Notes under the pieces: model-generated
What the model saw: the letters and a program-made list of their open reading frames with translations, nothing else
What the model was told of the DNA's origin: nothing
Database searches by the model: none
NCBI GenBank assembly: GCA_024644775.1
Contig: JAHEHB010000001.1
Span: 1-64,000 of the forward strand
Length of the DNA stretch: 64,000 nucleotides
Direction: 5' to 3'
Origin: Deltaproteobacteria bacterium
Lineage (GTDB): Bacteria > Desulfobacterota > Desulfobacteria > Desulfobacterales > SURF-15
In this document: positions 35,895-45,199 of the stretch, piece after piece
How positions within the stretch are numbered: the stretch's first letter is position 1
Layout: the number at the start of each line of letters is the position of its first letter
Made by a program: the position numbers and the translations under genes

Positions 35895-37058
35895 CTATTT
35901 TGTTGCCTTCATGATTTTGTAGGGATTTTTTTCGCCCCAGTAATACTCGGCAGCCAGATCATAGGGTGGATGGGCGACGCGACGGTACGGGACGATTCTT
36001 TCCGCCCACTTCCGTTGCGACTCGTATACCTCGGCAAAGAAGGGGTTTTTCTTCGCTTCTTTCTCAGCGACCACATCCCAACCTTTTAACACCTCCAGCA
36101 TGAGTTCTCGGGGTGTTTCAACGATGGTCACTTTGTGTTTCTCCACAAGCGTCTTGAGGTCTTTGCTGTTCTGATCCGCCATCATCAGGTTGAATTCCAT
36201 GGCTTGGGCCATGGCTGAGATCTTTACGATCATTTTGAGATCGTCGGTGAGTTCATCCCACTTCTTTTTGTTGATGAGTACTTCCATCATACCCGTCGGT
36301 TGATGGATGCCGGGGAGGTGGTAAAACTTCCTTACATCATGGAAACCCATTGACATATCCGAGCTGGGATCGCTGTACTCAGCGGCGTCGATAACGCCCC
36401 TTTCGAGAGCCGGCACGATCTCACCACCGGGAAGGGTCACCACGGACATACCCATTGCTTTAAATACCTCACCGGACATACCGGCGGCCCGAAACTTCAA
36501 TCCCTTGAAGTCCGCCACGCTCTTTATGGGTTTGGTGAACCAGCCCTGGGGTTCCGGTGTCTCCCCGTATATGGGAAAGGCGACGACGTTCATTTTTAAT
36601 TTATCCTGGAGAAGTTCATTATAGAGATCCAACCCCCCTCCCAGATAAACCCATCCAAGAAAGTCCTCGTTGTTCATCCCAAAAGGCCCACCGGGAATAC
36701 TGCCGAACAGGGTGGCAGCCGTATTCTTGCCGTACCAGTAGCCGGGCCAGGCATTCCCCACGTCTACGATTCCCTTATGAGCAGCGTCAAGGATTTCGAA
36801 AGCGGGAACGATGGCACCTGCAGGTAAGACATCGATCTGAAGCCGTCCTCCGGACATGGCAGTGACTTTTTCTGCGAATCCCTTAACGTCGTTCTGATGG
36901 AAATCAGCAGCCGGCCATGTACTCTGAAGTTTCCACACGATCTTCTTTGCGTATGCCGCCCCAGGCTGGAGAGCAGTGAAGGCGAGTGCGACACCTAAGC
37001 ATATCATGACAACCAGATATCCCAAACGAATGCTTCCGCTGTTTACTTTCCGACTCAT
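35895..37058 (-). CDS. dctP: TRAP transporter solute-binding protein (DctP)
   Basis: A 387-residue periplasmic receptor. The N-terminus is a Sec signal peptide (LGYLVVMICLGVALAFTAL, cleavage near AYA-KK). The mature part begins KIVWKLQSTWPA and contains the receptor signature region LKFRAAGMSGEVFKAMGMSVVTLPGGEIVPALERGVIDAAEY, including the Arg that binds a substrate carboxylate. It delivers an organic acid to DctQM. The sequence resembles receptors of the TTHA0766/lactate- or 2-oxo-acid-type group, but I cannot fix the ligand. It has a strong ribosome site (AAAGGAGG) and is the first gene of the transport operon. Confidence 0.93.
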   Translation of the reverse strand: MSRKVNSGSIRLGYLVVMICLGVALAFTALQPGAAYAKKIVWKLQSTWPAADFHQNDVKGFAEKVTAMSGGRLQIDVLPAGAIVPAFEILDAAHKGIVDVGNAWPGYWYGKNTAATLFGSIPGGPFGMNNEDFLGWVYLGGGLDLYNELLQDKLKMNVVAFPIYGETPEPQGWFTKPIKSVADFKGLKFRAAGMSGEVFKAMGMSVVTLPGGEIVPALERGVIDAAEYSDPSSDMSMGFHDVRKFYHLPGIHQPTGMMEVLINKKKWDELTDDLKMIVKISAMAQAMEFNLMMADQNSKDLKTLVEKHKVTIVETPRELMLEVLKGWDVVAEKEAKKNPFFAEVYESQRKWAERIVPYRRVAHPPYDLAAEYYWGEKNPYKIMKATK

Positions 37059-37181
37059 TGTGACCTCCTTTCATCTTTAGAAACGGTTGGTTGGGTTGTT
37101 GCTTCAGGACAGGGATCCAATACCCCCGCCCCATAAACTCAAATCGAAATACGAACAGGATAATTTAGGAAAGTTAGTCGA

Positions 37182-37211
37182 CCTATACAATAAGGGCAAT
37201 GAAGCCGTCAA
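37182..37211 (-). promoter_or_regulatory. Candidate promoter of the dctPQM operon
   Basis: Reading leftward, TTGACG (37211-37206), an 18-base spacer and TATAGG (37187-37182) lie about 125 bases ahead of the dctP start. Confidence 0.4.
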
Positions 37212-37280
37212 TACCCAATATTAATTTTTGTGTGTAAGAAACGCAAAATCCGGAAATTCGTTGACACCTGATGCTAATTT

Positions 37281-37309
37281 TTGACTTAATAAAAGATTTT
37301 GGATATACA
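37281..37309 (+). promoter_or_regulatory. Promoter of the zinc-ribbon protein gene
   Basis: TTGACT (37281-37286), a 17-base spacer and TATACA (37304-37309) lie 35 bases ahead of the ATG. A TTGACA at 37261 is an alternative -35 with poorer spacing. Confidence 0.55.
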
Positions 37310-37343
37310 GGGAATCACTTTATAAAACGCTTGAGGATTACAA

Positions 37344-37727
37344 ATGAAAAAAGAAAAATTCTCTATCGATGATGAATGGAAAAAACGAACCCTGTGCAGC
37401 GACCCGGCGTGTATCGGTGTCATCGGTCCGGATGGCCGCTGTAAAGAATGCGGCAAACCTTATGAAGGCGATGTATTTGAAAACCGTCCATTTTCATCCG
37501 AAACATCAGAGCCTGAACCGGATACGGAGGTGGAGGTAGAGGAAATCGAAGTTGAAGAAACCGAACCGGCAGCGGTAGACGAAGAAGAGGAGACCATTGC
37601 AGATGACGAATGGAATCGCCGCATTTTGTGTAGCGACCCGGCGTGTATCGGTGTCATCGGTCCGGATGGCCGCTGTAAAGAATGTGGTGAGCCTTACGGG
37701 GACGAATCAGACGATCCCGTCGAGTAA
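37344..37727 (+). CDS. Tandemly duplicated CxxxxC...CxxC zinc-ribbon protein
   Basis: A 127-residue protein made of two near-identical modules (about residues 9-42 and 87-120): DEW-x2-R-x-LCSDPACIGVIGPDGRCKECG-x-PY. Each has four cysteines (C18/23/33/36 and C96/101/111/114) fit for one zinc or rubredoxin-like site. They are joined by a very acidic linker (TEVEVEEIEVEETEP and neighbouring Asp/Glu runs). No membrane segment or enzyme motif is visible. The DNA of the two modules includes a perfect 53-bp direct repeat, implying recent duplication or gene conversion. An MFS transporter gene follows 12 bases on. I recognise the zinc-ribbon shape but not a function. Confidence 0.8.
   Translation: MKKEKFSIDDEWKKRTLCSDPACIGVIGPDGRCKECGKPYEGDVFENRPFSSETSEPEPDTEVEVEEIEVEETEPAAVDEEEETIADDEWNRRILCSDPACIGVIGPDGRCKECGEPYGDESDDPVE
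37398..37450 (+). repeat. 53-bp direct repeat, copy 1 (inside the zinc-ribbon gene)
   Basis: The segment from AGCGACCCGGCGTG to TGTAAAGAATG is identical, base for base, to 37632-37684. It encodes the cysteine module. Confidence 0.9.
37632..37684 (+). repeat. 53-bp direct repeat, copy 2 (inside the zinc-ribbon gene)
   Basis: Identical to 37398-37450, including third codon positions. The start-to-start distance is 234 bases, a whole number of codons, so recombination between copies would delete one module in frame. Confidence 0.9.
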
Positions 37728-37739
37728 AGCCGAAAATAA

Positions 37740-39116
37740 ATGGACAAAAGCGGTCTAAAATTTTCAGCCCTGATCACATCCACAGCGAGTTCCTTTCTCA
37801 CGCCTTATATGGTATCTTCCATCAACGTTGCCCTCCCGTCCATCCAAGAAGATCTTCAAATAGATGCGGTGTTGTTAAGTTGGATAGCAACTGCCTATCT
37901 CTTGTCCGCAGCGGTATCGTTGGTGCCTGCCGGTAGGCTCGGAGACATTTACGGAAGAAAGAAGGTATTTCTCTGGGGTACGATATTATTTACGGTTTCA
38001 TCTTTGCTGTGTGGACTGGCCGTGTCAATCAGCATGTTTATCATTCTTAGAATTTTTCAAGGAATCGGTAGTGCCATGCTGTTTGGAACCCGAATGGCAA
38101 TCTTAACCTCGGTATTTCCACCCGGTGAACGTGGGTTCGTTTTAGGGATAAATGTGGCGGCTGTCTATACGGGCCTTTCCTGTGGACCATTCTTCGGAGG
38201 ATTGTTAACGCATCACTTTACGTGGAGAAGCATTTTCCTTTTTAATGTTCCGTTTTGTATCATCATCATTCTTTTAATCATTTACAAATTAAAAGGAGAA
38301 TGGGCGGAAGCTGCCGGTGAAGCATTCGATGTGCGAGGGTCTGTAATTTACGGCATTACACTCATCGCCATTATCTACGGCATATCGCGTCTACCGTCTG
38401 TTTTAAGTGTTGGATTGATTGTATTGGGAATTGTTGGGCTGGCTGTGTTTATCAAATGGGAGACCGCCATTGAACATCCAGTATTCCAAGTGAGGCTTTT
38501 TCAAGCAAACCGGGTCTTTACGTTCTCATGTTTGGCTGCACTCATAAATTACAGCGCCACTTTTGCCGTCACTTTTATGTTGAGCCTGTATCTTCAATAT
38601 ATAAAGGGAATGACACCCAGAACAGCGGGACTCATCCTCATATCCCAACCGGTCATGATGGCACTGTTTTCACCACTGGCTGGGAGATTATCCGACAAAA
38701 TCGAGCCCAGGATCATTGCATCGGTGGGCATGGCAATAACGGCCATCGGTTTGTTGCTGCTGACGGCTCTCGGTTCCGGCACATCGATTCAATTCATCAT
38801 ACCGTGTTTGCTCCTGCTCGGATTCGGTTTTGGACTTTTCTCGTCTCCGAACATGAATGCAATCATGGGCTCTGTGGAGAAAAGGTATTACGGTATTGCT
38901 GCCGGCTCGGTGGCAACCATGCGTCTTCTCGGACAGATGTTCAGTATGGGGATTGCGACATTGATTTTCGCACTGTTTATCGGAAGGGTTCAGATTACCC
39001 CCGAGAGTTATCCGCAGTTTATACGAAGTGTGAATACGGCATTTTTTGTTTTTACCATTCTGTGCAGCGGCGGTATTTTCCTTTCGGCGTCAAGGGGCAG
39101 ACTGCGCAAGAATTGA
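37740..39116 (+). CDS. MFS transporter (drug:H+ antiporter type)
   Basis: A 458-residue inner-membrane protein with about 14 hydrophobic segments. Motif A between helices 2 and 3 reads PAGRLGDIYGRKKVFL near residue 61. Motif C-like GINVAAVYTGLSCGPFFGGLL near 137 is typical of the exporter (DHA2/EmrB-like) group. It probably expels small hydrophobic compounds, though related proteins export metabolites. It starts 12 bases behind the zinc-ribbon gene and is probably co-transcribed; no TolC- or HlyD-like partner is nearby. Confidence 0.88.
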   Translation: MDKSGLKFSALITSTASSFLTPYMVSSINVALPSIQEDLQIDAVLLSWIATAYLLSAAVSLVPAGRLGDIYGRKKVFLWGTILFTVSSLLCGLAVSISMFIILRIFQGIGSAMLFGTRMAILTSVFPPGERGFVLGINVAAVYTGLSCGPFFGGLLTHHFTWRSIFLFNVPFCIIIILLIIYKLKGEWAEAAGEAFDVRGSVIYGITLIAIIYGISRLPSVLSVGLIVLGIVGLAVFIKWETAIEHPVFQVRLFQANRVFTFSCLAALINYSATFAVTFMLSLYLQYIKGMTPRTAGLILISQPVMMALFSPLAGRLSDKIEPRIIASVGMAITAIGLLLLTALGSGTSIQFIIPCLLLLGFGFGLFSSPNMNAIMGSVEKRYYGIAAGSVATMRLLGQMFSMGIATLIFALFIGRVQITPESYPQFIRSVNTAFFVFTILCSGGIFLSASRGRLRKN

Positions 39117-39177
39117 ATGGTTAATGAATTGTCTTAAAATCTCTTTTCAAGAAACTCGCGGCCGTGTTACAGAGCAT

Positions 39178-40005
39178 TTACCCTTTTTTCCCTCTTTGAG
39201 TCTCCACAAACCAATCGATAAGCTGGCGAGCAATACTCACCTTGTCCGGTATATCAGGAAGCGCATCATCAGCAAACCATTCGGCATCCGCTATTTCAGT
39301 AGTATCGACCGATATGTCGCCGCCTGCATACTCTGCCGTAAACGCAATCATCAAAGAACTTGAAAACGGCCAGGGCTGGCTGCCAAAGTATCGAATATTT
39401 TTAACTTTAATACTGACTTCTTCCCAAATCTCTCTTTTCACGCATTCTTCCAATGTTTCTCCCATTTCAACATAGCCGGCGATGACACTGTATCTTTTTT
39501 TGGGAAACCGGCTATTGTGACCCAGAAGTATTCGGTTCTCCTTTAGAACGGCGACAATAACAGCCGGTGAAATGCGAGGATAAGATAGATAACCACAATG
39601 CCGACAAATCTGTGCGCCTTCTTCATTACGGGTGCCGGCCGGCTTTCCGCATTGACTGCAAAACTGGTGAGCATAATCCCATTTAACAAGTTGCATTGCG
39701 CGACCTGAGAGACCAAACATCTTATCTTCCAATTGCCCAAATAGACCTCGCAAGCCATGAAATTCTGCGCCATCGGGAACGTCCATATCTCCATCCACCA
39801 GTGCTGAATAGCAGGGGGTATTGCCAAAAAGGCCGACGCTCATATTCCAATAGGGTCTTAGGTGATATTCGGTCGGACCGCTTGAAAACGGAACCGAAAC
39901 GGAATCTCCCACGGTGTTTACGAGCATTTTATCGCCGCGGAAAATAAACCATAAACCCGGAGACCAAGCTGTGGAATCGAGTCCGGCGACACGTTGGAAC
40001 TGCAT
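39178..40005 (-). CDS. nudC: NAD(+)/NADH pyrophosphatase, Nudix (NudC-like)
   Basis: A 275-residue hydrolase. The zinc ribbon is FCSQCGKPAG ... ICRHCGYLSYPR near residues 113-140. The Nudix box is GYVEMGETLEECVKREIWEEV (G-x5-E-x7-REVxEE-x-G type, final residues SIK), and the downstream SQPWPFSSSLM signature marks the NudC subgroup. Members split NAD(H), or remove NAD caps from RNA, yielding NMN and AMP. It is convergent with the MFS gene and divergent from ubiG. Confidence 0.93.
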   Translation of the reverse strand: MQFQRVAGLDSTAWSPGLWFIFRGDKMLVNTVGDSVSVPFSSGPTEYHLRPYWNMSVGLFGNTPCYSALVDGDMDVPDGAEFHGLRGLFGQLEDKMFGLSGRAMQLVKWDYAHQFCSQCGKPAGTRNEEGAQICRHCGYLSYPRISPAVIVAVLKENRILLGHNSRFPKKRYSVIAGYVEMGETLEECVKREIWEEVSIKVKNIRYFGSQPWPFSSSLMIAFTAEYAGGDISVDTTEIADAEWFADDALPDIPDKVSIARQLIDWFVETQRGKKG

Positions 40006-40114
40006 AAGGCTCCTTTATTTCAAATATTCAAAGATATCAGACAGCAATTATCTGATTGACATACAAACAGATCATTTCTAAAAAAATAAACAACAGAAGA
40101 GGACTTTGTCAAGT

Positions 40115-40843
40115 ATGCCGACCCAAACCGAAAGTGAAAATGTAGATCTGAATGTCGATCCGGCTGAAATCGCCAAATTCGAAGCGATGTCCTTTCATTG
40201 GTGGGATACAAAAGGGGATTTTAAGGCATTGCACGACATCAACGATCTTCGATTGACCTATATTCGATCCCACGCGGAGATTGTTCATAAGGACGTTCTG
40301 GATGTTGGATGCGGCGGCGGAATTCTCTCTGAAGGTATGGCGCATCTCGATGCAAGTGTTACCGGTATCGATATGGGATACGCAGCATTATCGGCCGCAA
40401 AGTACCACAGGGGCAAAAGCGGGCTTCATATAAATTATCAAAAGATGTCTGCGGAAGCCCTCGCAAAAAAAGAGCCCAATCGCTTTGATGTAATAACGTG
40501 TCTCGAATTGTTGGAGCATGTGCCGAATCCATCTTCCGTGATAATGGCGTGTTCAAAACTAACAAAACCCGGGGGGAGTCTTTTCTTTGCCACCATAAAC
40601 CGGAATATCAAATCATATATTTTTGCCATCATCGGAGCTGAATATCTTCTTAGACTGGTGCCCAGAGGCACCCACACATTCAGACGATTTATTAAACCCT
40701 CAGAAATGTGTGAGTGGGCACAAAAAACCGGTCTTTTATTGAAAAATAAGGTAGGATTGCATTATAACCCGTTTACGCGAAAATACACACTTGGGGGAAA
40801 CGTTCAAGTAAACTATATGATGCATTTTCAAAAGAAGGAATGA
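40115..40843 (+). CDS. ubiG: UbiG-like O-methyltransferase
   Basis: A 242-residue SAM-dependent methyltransferase. The opening NVDPAEIAKFEAMSFHWWDTKGDFKALHDINDLRLTYI is the UbiG signature. SAM motif I is VLDVGCGGGILSEGMAHL near residue 63, with FDVITCLELLEHVPNPSS behind it. UbiG methylates hydroxyl groups in ubiquinone synthesis; in a menaquinone-using anaerobe the substrate may differ. ATG 40115 (AGAGGA ahead) is preferred over a TTG at 40106. The thiamine-binding protein gene follows 12 bases on. Confidence 0.88.
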   Translation: MPTQTESENVDLNVDPAEIAKFEAMSFHWWDTKGDFKALHDINDLRLTYIRSHAEIVHKDVLDVGCGGGILSEGMAHLDASVTGIDMGYAALSAAKYHRGKSGLHINYQKMSAEALAKKEPNRFDVITCLELLEHVPNPSSVIMACSKLTKPGGSLFFATINRNIKSYIFAIIGAEYLLRLVPRGTHTFRRFIKPSEMCEWAQKTGLLLKNKVGLHYNPFTRKYTLGGNVQVNYMMHFQKKE

Positions 40844-40855
40844 GGGGGGTTCACC

Positions 40856-41149
40856 ATGAGTGTCATTGTTGATTTTGCTATTTTCCCGATGGACAAAGGA
40901 GAAAGTTTAAGCCCTTATGTGGCACGCGCCATAAAAATCATCAACGAAAGCGGACTGTCTCACAAACTCCACCCCATGGGCTCCTGTATTGAAGGAGAAT
41001 GGGAGGAGGTCATGTCTGTGATTGACAGGTGTTTCCAGGAACTAAAGAATGACTGCAACCGTATCAACGTCAATTTTAAAGCCGATTACCGGAAAAGCGG
41101 ACCGGGCCGAATGGAACGAAAATTAGCGTCTGTGGAAGCGAAGACATAG
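40856..41149 (+). CDS. MTH1187-family thiamine-binding protein
   Basis: A 97-residue ferredoxin-like fold protein of the YkoF/MTH1187/UPF0045 family. It begins MSVIVDFAIFPMDKGESLSPYVARAI, with the core HPMGSCIEGEWEEVMSVIDRCF. Homologues bind thiamine or hydroxymethylpyrimidine in small oligomers. The GAGGGG-type ribosome site and the 12-base distance from ubiG suggest one operon. Its physiological role is not established. Confidence 0.88.
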   Translation: MSVIVDFAIFPMDKGESLSPYVARAIKIINESGLSHKLHPMGSCIEGEWEEVMSVIDRCFQELKNDCNRINVNFKADYRKSGPGRMERKLASVEAKT

Positions 41150-41234
41150 AGAAGAAATCTGCTAGGGATTGCGATTTACGCATATCGTGTAGTGGTTTCT
41201 TCAGAGATCAAATCGGACACGAAAGGAGGGAAAA

Positions 41235-42413
41235 ATGCACAAGGTATTGATTATCGGTGCCGGTGGCGTCGGCAGCGTGGTTACTCACAAGTGTGCCCGG
41301 CTTCCGGAAGTCTTCTCTCAAATCGTTCTTGCAAGCCGGACTCTAAAGAAATGTGAAACAATCCAGAAAAAACTGCATCGACCGATCGAAATCGCTCAGG
41401 TGGATGCAGATGATACGAAAGAACTCATTGCGCTCATTCGAAAGGTATCGCCGGATCTCATAATCAACGTGGCGCTACCCTATCAGGACCTTTCCATAAT
41501 GGATGCGTGTCTGGAGACAGGCGTCGATTACCTGGATACGGCAAATTATGAGCCGCCGGATGAGGCAAAATTTTGCTATAAATGGCAGTGGGAGTATCAA
41601 GGCCGTTTCAAAGAGCGTGGGATCATGGCGCTGCTCGGCTGCGGGTTTGATCCGGGTGTAACCAATGTGTTTTGCGCCCATGCCCAAAAATCCCATTTTG
41701 ACGAAATCCATCAGGTTGATATCATGGATTGTAATGCAGGGGATCACGGCCACCCGTTTGCCACCAACTTTAACCCGGAAATTAACATTCGAGAGGTGAC
41801 ACAGCGCGGAAAGTACTATAATAAAGGGCAATGGATCGAAACCGATCCGCTATCCATCCATAAGACATTTGACTTTCCGGAAATCGGCCCAAGGGAAATG
41901 TATCTGATGTATCATGAAGAAATGGAGTCCCTTGTCAAAAACATGCCGACCCTCAAACGGATCCGATTCTGGATGACCTTTTCGGATGAGTATCTTACGC
42001 ATCTCAGGGTGCTTGAAAACGTGGGCATGACCCGGATTGACCCGGTTTCCTTTCAAGGGCGGGAGATTGTACCGCTGCAGTTCTTAAAAGCGCTGCTGCC
42101 GGATCCCGGCTCACTGGGAGAGACTTATAAGGGGAAAACCTGTATCGGTTGCATGATCGAAGGGCTAAAGGATGGGAAGCCGAAAAAGTATTATATCTAT
42201 AATGTTTGTGACCATGAAAAATGCTACAAAGAAGTTAAAGCCCAAGCGGTATCCTATACCACCGGCGTACCGGCAATGATCGGTGCCATGCTTATGCTCG
42301 CCGGTACTTGGAAGGCATCCGGTGTGTACAATGTGGAAGAATTCAACCCTGCACCGTTTATGGAGAAATTGCCTGTTTATGGGTTACCCTGGATTGAAAA
42401 ATTCATCAATTAA
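41235..42413 (+). CDS. Carboxynorspermidine dehydrogenase (saccharopine dehydrogenase family)
   Basis: A 392-residue NADPH enzyme. The Rossmann motif is LIIGAGGVGSVVTHKCA near residue 5; GIMALLGCGFDPGVTNVF and DIMDCNAGDHGHPFATNFNPEINIREV are signatures of the CASDH subgroup rather than lysine-pathway saccharopine dehydrogenase. It condenses aspartate semialdehyde with diaminopropane or putrescine and reduces the product to carboxy(nor)spermidine. The decarboxylase gene follows about 190 bases on, which supports the assignment. It has a strong GAAAGGAGG ribosome site. Confidence 0.92.
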   Translation: MHKVLIIGAGGVGSVVTHKCARLPEVFSQIVLASRTLKKCETIQKKLHRPIEIAQVDADDTKELIALIRKVSPDLIINVALPYQDLSIMDACLETGVDYLDTANYEPPDEAKFCYKWQWEYQGRFKERGIMALLGCGFDPGVTNVFCAHAQKSHFDEIHQVDIMDCNAGDHGHPFATNFNPEINIREVTQRGKYYNKGQWIETDPLSIHKTFDFPEIGPREMYLMYHEEMESLVKNMPTLKRIRFWMTFSDEYLTHLRVLENVGMTRIDPVSFQGREIVPLQFLKALLPDPGSLGETYKGKTCIGCMIEGLKDGKPKKYYIYNVCDHEKCYKEVKAQAVSYTTGVPAMIGAMLMLAGTWKASGVYNVEEFNPAPFMEKLPVYGLPWIEKFIN

Positions 42414-42603
42414 CCACGGACACACACAGACTCACGCGTACACTTATTCAAGATACATTCTTTTCTTCAATGCCGAGCGATCGATTGGCGACGCTCTTTC
42501 TCTCTACAATATCCGCAGGGAGAAGCGCTCGTGCACGCCCGTATGGGTCTGTGGCTAAATTTAATAACATTGTCCCGACCGTTGAAAAACAGATATTAAT
42601 CGT

Positions 42604-43740
42604 ATGGAAATTGATGTAACCAATATTTCGACACCTTGTTATGTGGTCGATGAGACAGCGTTAGAGCAGAATTTAAAAATCCTGGCGTCTGTTCAAAAAC
42701 GCACCGGATGTAAAATTCTCATGGCGCTAAAGGGATTTGCCATGTTCAGCCTGTTTCCCCTCATCCGGCAGTACCTATCAGGGGTTTCAGCCAGCTCTCT
42801 TCACGAGGCGCGGCTGGGATATGAGGAATTCTCAAAAGAGGTTCACATCTGTGCACCCGCATATCTTGAATCCGAATTTTCGGAACTGCTCTCCTATTGC
42901 AGCCATATTGTGTTCAATTCTTTTTCCCAATGGAATCGTTATGGATCCATGATTAACTGTGCGAATAAAACCATCCAATATGGAATTCGCGTCAATCCAG
43001 AACACTCGGAGGTTAGCGTACCCATATATGATCCGTGTGGGCCGTATTCACGATTAGGCGTCACGTGGGATCGGTTTAAAGACGGTAATTTAGAAGGCGT
43101 TACAGGCCTTCACTTCCATACGCTTTGTGAGCTCAATGCCGATGCACTGGAGAGAACCCTTCATGTGTTTATTAAAAAATTTGCGCCAACTTTGGAACAG
43201 ATGGAGTGGGTCAATTTTGGAGGCGGACATCATATCACCCGAAAAGACTATGATGTGGATCAGTTGTGCGACCTGATTAACGAATTTCAAAGCCGTTACC
43301 CTTTGGAAGTTTATCTGGAGCCTGGAGAAGCCATCGCGCTCAACGCGGGTGTTTTGGTGGCAACGGTAATCGATATTGTCCGCAATAAAATGGATATCGC
43401 CGTTTTAGATACCTCTGCGGCGGCCCATATGCCCGATGTGTTGGAAATGCCCTACCGCCCCGAGATAAAGGGGGCTGATAAACCGGGAGAGCGGGCGTAT
43501 ACCTATCGATTGGGGGGATTAACATGTCTCGCAGGGGATGTAATCGGAGATTATTCTTTTCCCGAACCACTGAAAGTAGGCACCAAATTAGTGTTTCAAG
43601 ACATGGCACATTACACCATGGTTAAAAATAATACCTTCAACGGGGTCCGTCTCCCCGATATCGCCATACAGGATCGTAAAGGAAACATACGGGTTGTCCG
43701 AAGTTTTCACTACGAAGATTACCGCAATCGGCTCTCTTGA
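42604..43740 (+). CDS. nspC: Carboxynorspermidine decarboxylase
   Basis: A 378-residue PLP enzyme of the alanine-racemase-fold group IV decarboxylases. The PLP lysine is in KILMALKGFAMF near residue 44. GLHFHTLCELNADA and the WVNFGGGHHITR glycine loop follow, then EPGEAIALNAG and, near the C-terminus, CLAGDVIGDY with the catalytic Cys. It releases CO2 from carboxynorspermidine or carboxyspermidine, giving (nor)spermidine. With the gene before it this completes the alternative polyamine route. Confidence 0.93.
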   Translation: MEIDVTNISTPCYVVDETALEQNLKILASVQKRTGCKILMALKGFAMFSLFPLIRQYLSGVSASSLHEARLGYEEFSKEVHICAPAYLESEFSELLSYCSHIVFNSFSQWNRYGSMINCANKTIQYGIRVNPEHSEVSVPIYDPCGPYSRLGVTWDRFKDGNLEGVTGLHFHTLCELNADALERTLHVFIKKFAPTLEQMEWVNFGGGHHITRKDYDVDQLCDLINEFQSRYPLEVYLEPGEAIALNAGVLVATVIDIVRNKMDIAVLDTSAAAHMPDVLEMPYRPEIKGADKPGERAYTYRLGGLTCLAGDVIGDYSFPEPLKVGTKLVFQDMAHYTMVKNNTFNGVRLPDIAIQDRKGNIRVVRSFHYEDYRNRLS

Positions 43741-43746
43741 ATAAAA

Positions 43747-44331
43747 TCAGACAGGAAAAATCGTCTCTGCCATTTCTCTCCGAAGGACTTCTGAAGTACG
43801 CTCAATTTTCTCTACGATTTCGTCTACCCCTTCCAGCGTTTCTGTTAACAGCAGTTTTAATGCTGAATTTCGACGCTTTTCAGCCTGTCTTAACCGGTTA
43901 ATATAAAGGAGATAATTTGTTCGGGATTTATATACGGCGCGGATGAGTGATTCAGCATCGACCCCTTCCGCCTGAAGCAAATCAGTGTAGTGGTCCAACA
44001 AAACCGTGTAAACATCCGCTTGATGCTCGCAAATGGTCTCTGGAACGTCGGACATTTTAGCCAGTGTCATCGGATCCGGCGGCTCACCGGTTGTTATCGC
44101 CGAACTCGCGGCTTCGAGAGAACGCCGGATGCCTTTCATGTAATGCTCGGCAAATTCTTTTCGACCGGTATTGAATTTCTGATACCGATAAAAGTAGTGG
44201 ACGAAGATAACGGGAATTAATATCATCCATATGCTAAGCTGAGGTTTTTCGATTACCTGAATCCCCAGCCTATTGGAAAACATCTCCTCGTGGGCTATGA
44301 TTAGTTGTTTTTTTTCATCGATAGCGGACAT
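43747..44331 (-). CDS. Uncharacterised membrane-anchored helical protein
   Basis: A 194-residue protein with one hydrophobic segment near residues 33-48 (SIWMILIPVIFVHYFY) followed by basic residues. The rest is long amphipathic helices (about 60-190), with coiled-coil character towards the C-terminus (ETLEGVDEIVEKIERTSEVLRREMAETI). There is no catalytic motif. I believe similar proteins occur mainly in deltaproteobacteria but cannot name a characterised family. It is convergent with nspC (6 bases between stops) and divergent from the sirtuin gene. Confidence 0.7.
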   Translation of the reverse strand: MSAIDEKKQLIIAHEEMFSNRLGIQVIEKPQLSIWMILIPVIFVHYFYRYQKFNTGRKEFAEHYMKGIRRSLEAASSAITTGEPPDPMTLAKMSDVPETICEHQADVYTVLLDHYTDLLQAEGVDAESLIRAVYKSRTNYLLYINRLRQAEKRRNSALKLLLTETLEGVDEIVEKIERTSEVLRREMAETIFPV

Positions 44332-44418
44332 GAGCTTTGTTTAGAATCGTTTTAATTGACACCCGGCATACGGTTTTTTATAATTTTCTGCAATACTTGA
44401 CCCACAGAGGGGAATATT

Positions 44419-45192
44419 ATGACAGAACCGGTCGAAATCGTTGTGAATTTGGTTTTTGCCTCCCAGCAAATTGTTGTGTTCACGGGAGCCGGTATTAGCA
44501 CCGAATCTGGTATCCCCGATTTTAGAAGCCCCGGTGGAATATGGTCTAAATACGACCCTGATGACTTCACCTTTCAGCGATTTCTTTCCAGTGAAACGGC
44601 CCGGGAAAAATATTGGCAGATGTCCTCCGAGTTTTATCACAAAATAAAATCGGTGCAACCCAACCCGGCGCATGTGGCTGTTGCCGAACTCGAACAAATG
44701 GAGAAGCTCGATCGCGTCATCACCCAAAACATCGATGGGCTTCACCAAATGGCAGGCTGCTCACCGGAACGTGTTATTGAACTTCATGGTACCGCCCGTT
44801 CAGTTGCCTGCCTCAACTGTAAAAAACGATATGACCGAGACACGATCCAGCAAAGAATTTCCGATGGTGATCGTGTTCCTCGCTGTGAGGGTTGCGATGG
44901 CCTTCTAAAACCCGCTACCATATCGTTTGGTCAGGCAATGCCCGAAAAGGAAACCGCCGAAGCCATGCAACGTTCAGCAGATTGTGATCTTTTTGTAGTG
45001 ATCGGTTCGTCACTTGTTGTGCAGCCGGCAGCCTCGATGCCTCTGGTGGCAAAAGAAAAAGGGGCCAAACTGGTGATCATCAATCGCGATCGCACGCCAT
45101 ATGATCATTTGGCAGACGCCACCCACCACGGCGCTGCAGGTACCGTATTACCGGAGATTCTTGAACGAGTTCGTGGCAGGTCAGAAACGTGA
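44419..45192 (+). CDS. cobB: NAD-dependent protein deacylase (sirtuin)
   Basis: A 257-residue Sir2-family enzyme. The NAD site is FTGAGISTESGIPDFRSPGG near residue 18 and TQNIDGLHQMAG is near 105. The catalytic His is in ELHGTARS, and the zinc site uses CLNC ... CEGC near 133-156. GSSLVVQPAASMP completes the NAD fold. It removes acyl groups from lysines of metabolic enzymes, using NAD. A GAGGGG ribosome site precedes it. Repeat A copy 3 begins just behind its stop. Confidence 0.95.
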   Translation: MTEPVEIVVNLVFASQQIVVFTGAGISTESGIPDFRSPGGIWSKYDPDDFTFQRFLSSETAREKYWQMSSEFYHKIKSVQPNPAHVAVAELEQMEKLDRVITQNIDGLHQMAGCSPERVIELHGTARSVACLNCKKRYDRDTIQQRISDGDRVPRCEGCDGLLKPATISFGQAMPEKETAEAMQRSADCDLFVVIGSSLVVQPAASMPLVAKEKGAKLVIINRDRTPYDHLADATHHGAAGTVLPEILERVRGRSET

Positions 45193-45199
45193 CCTTTTT

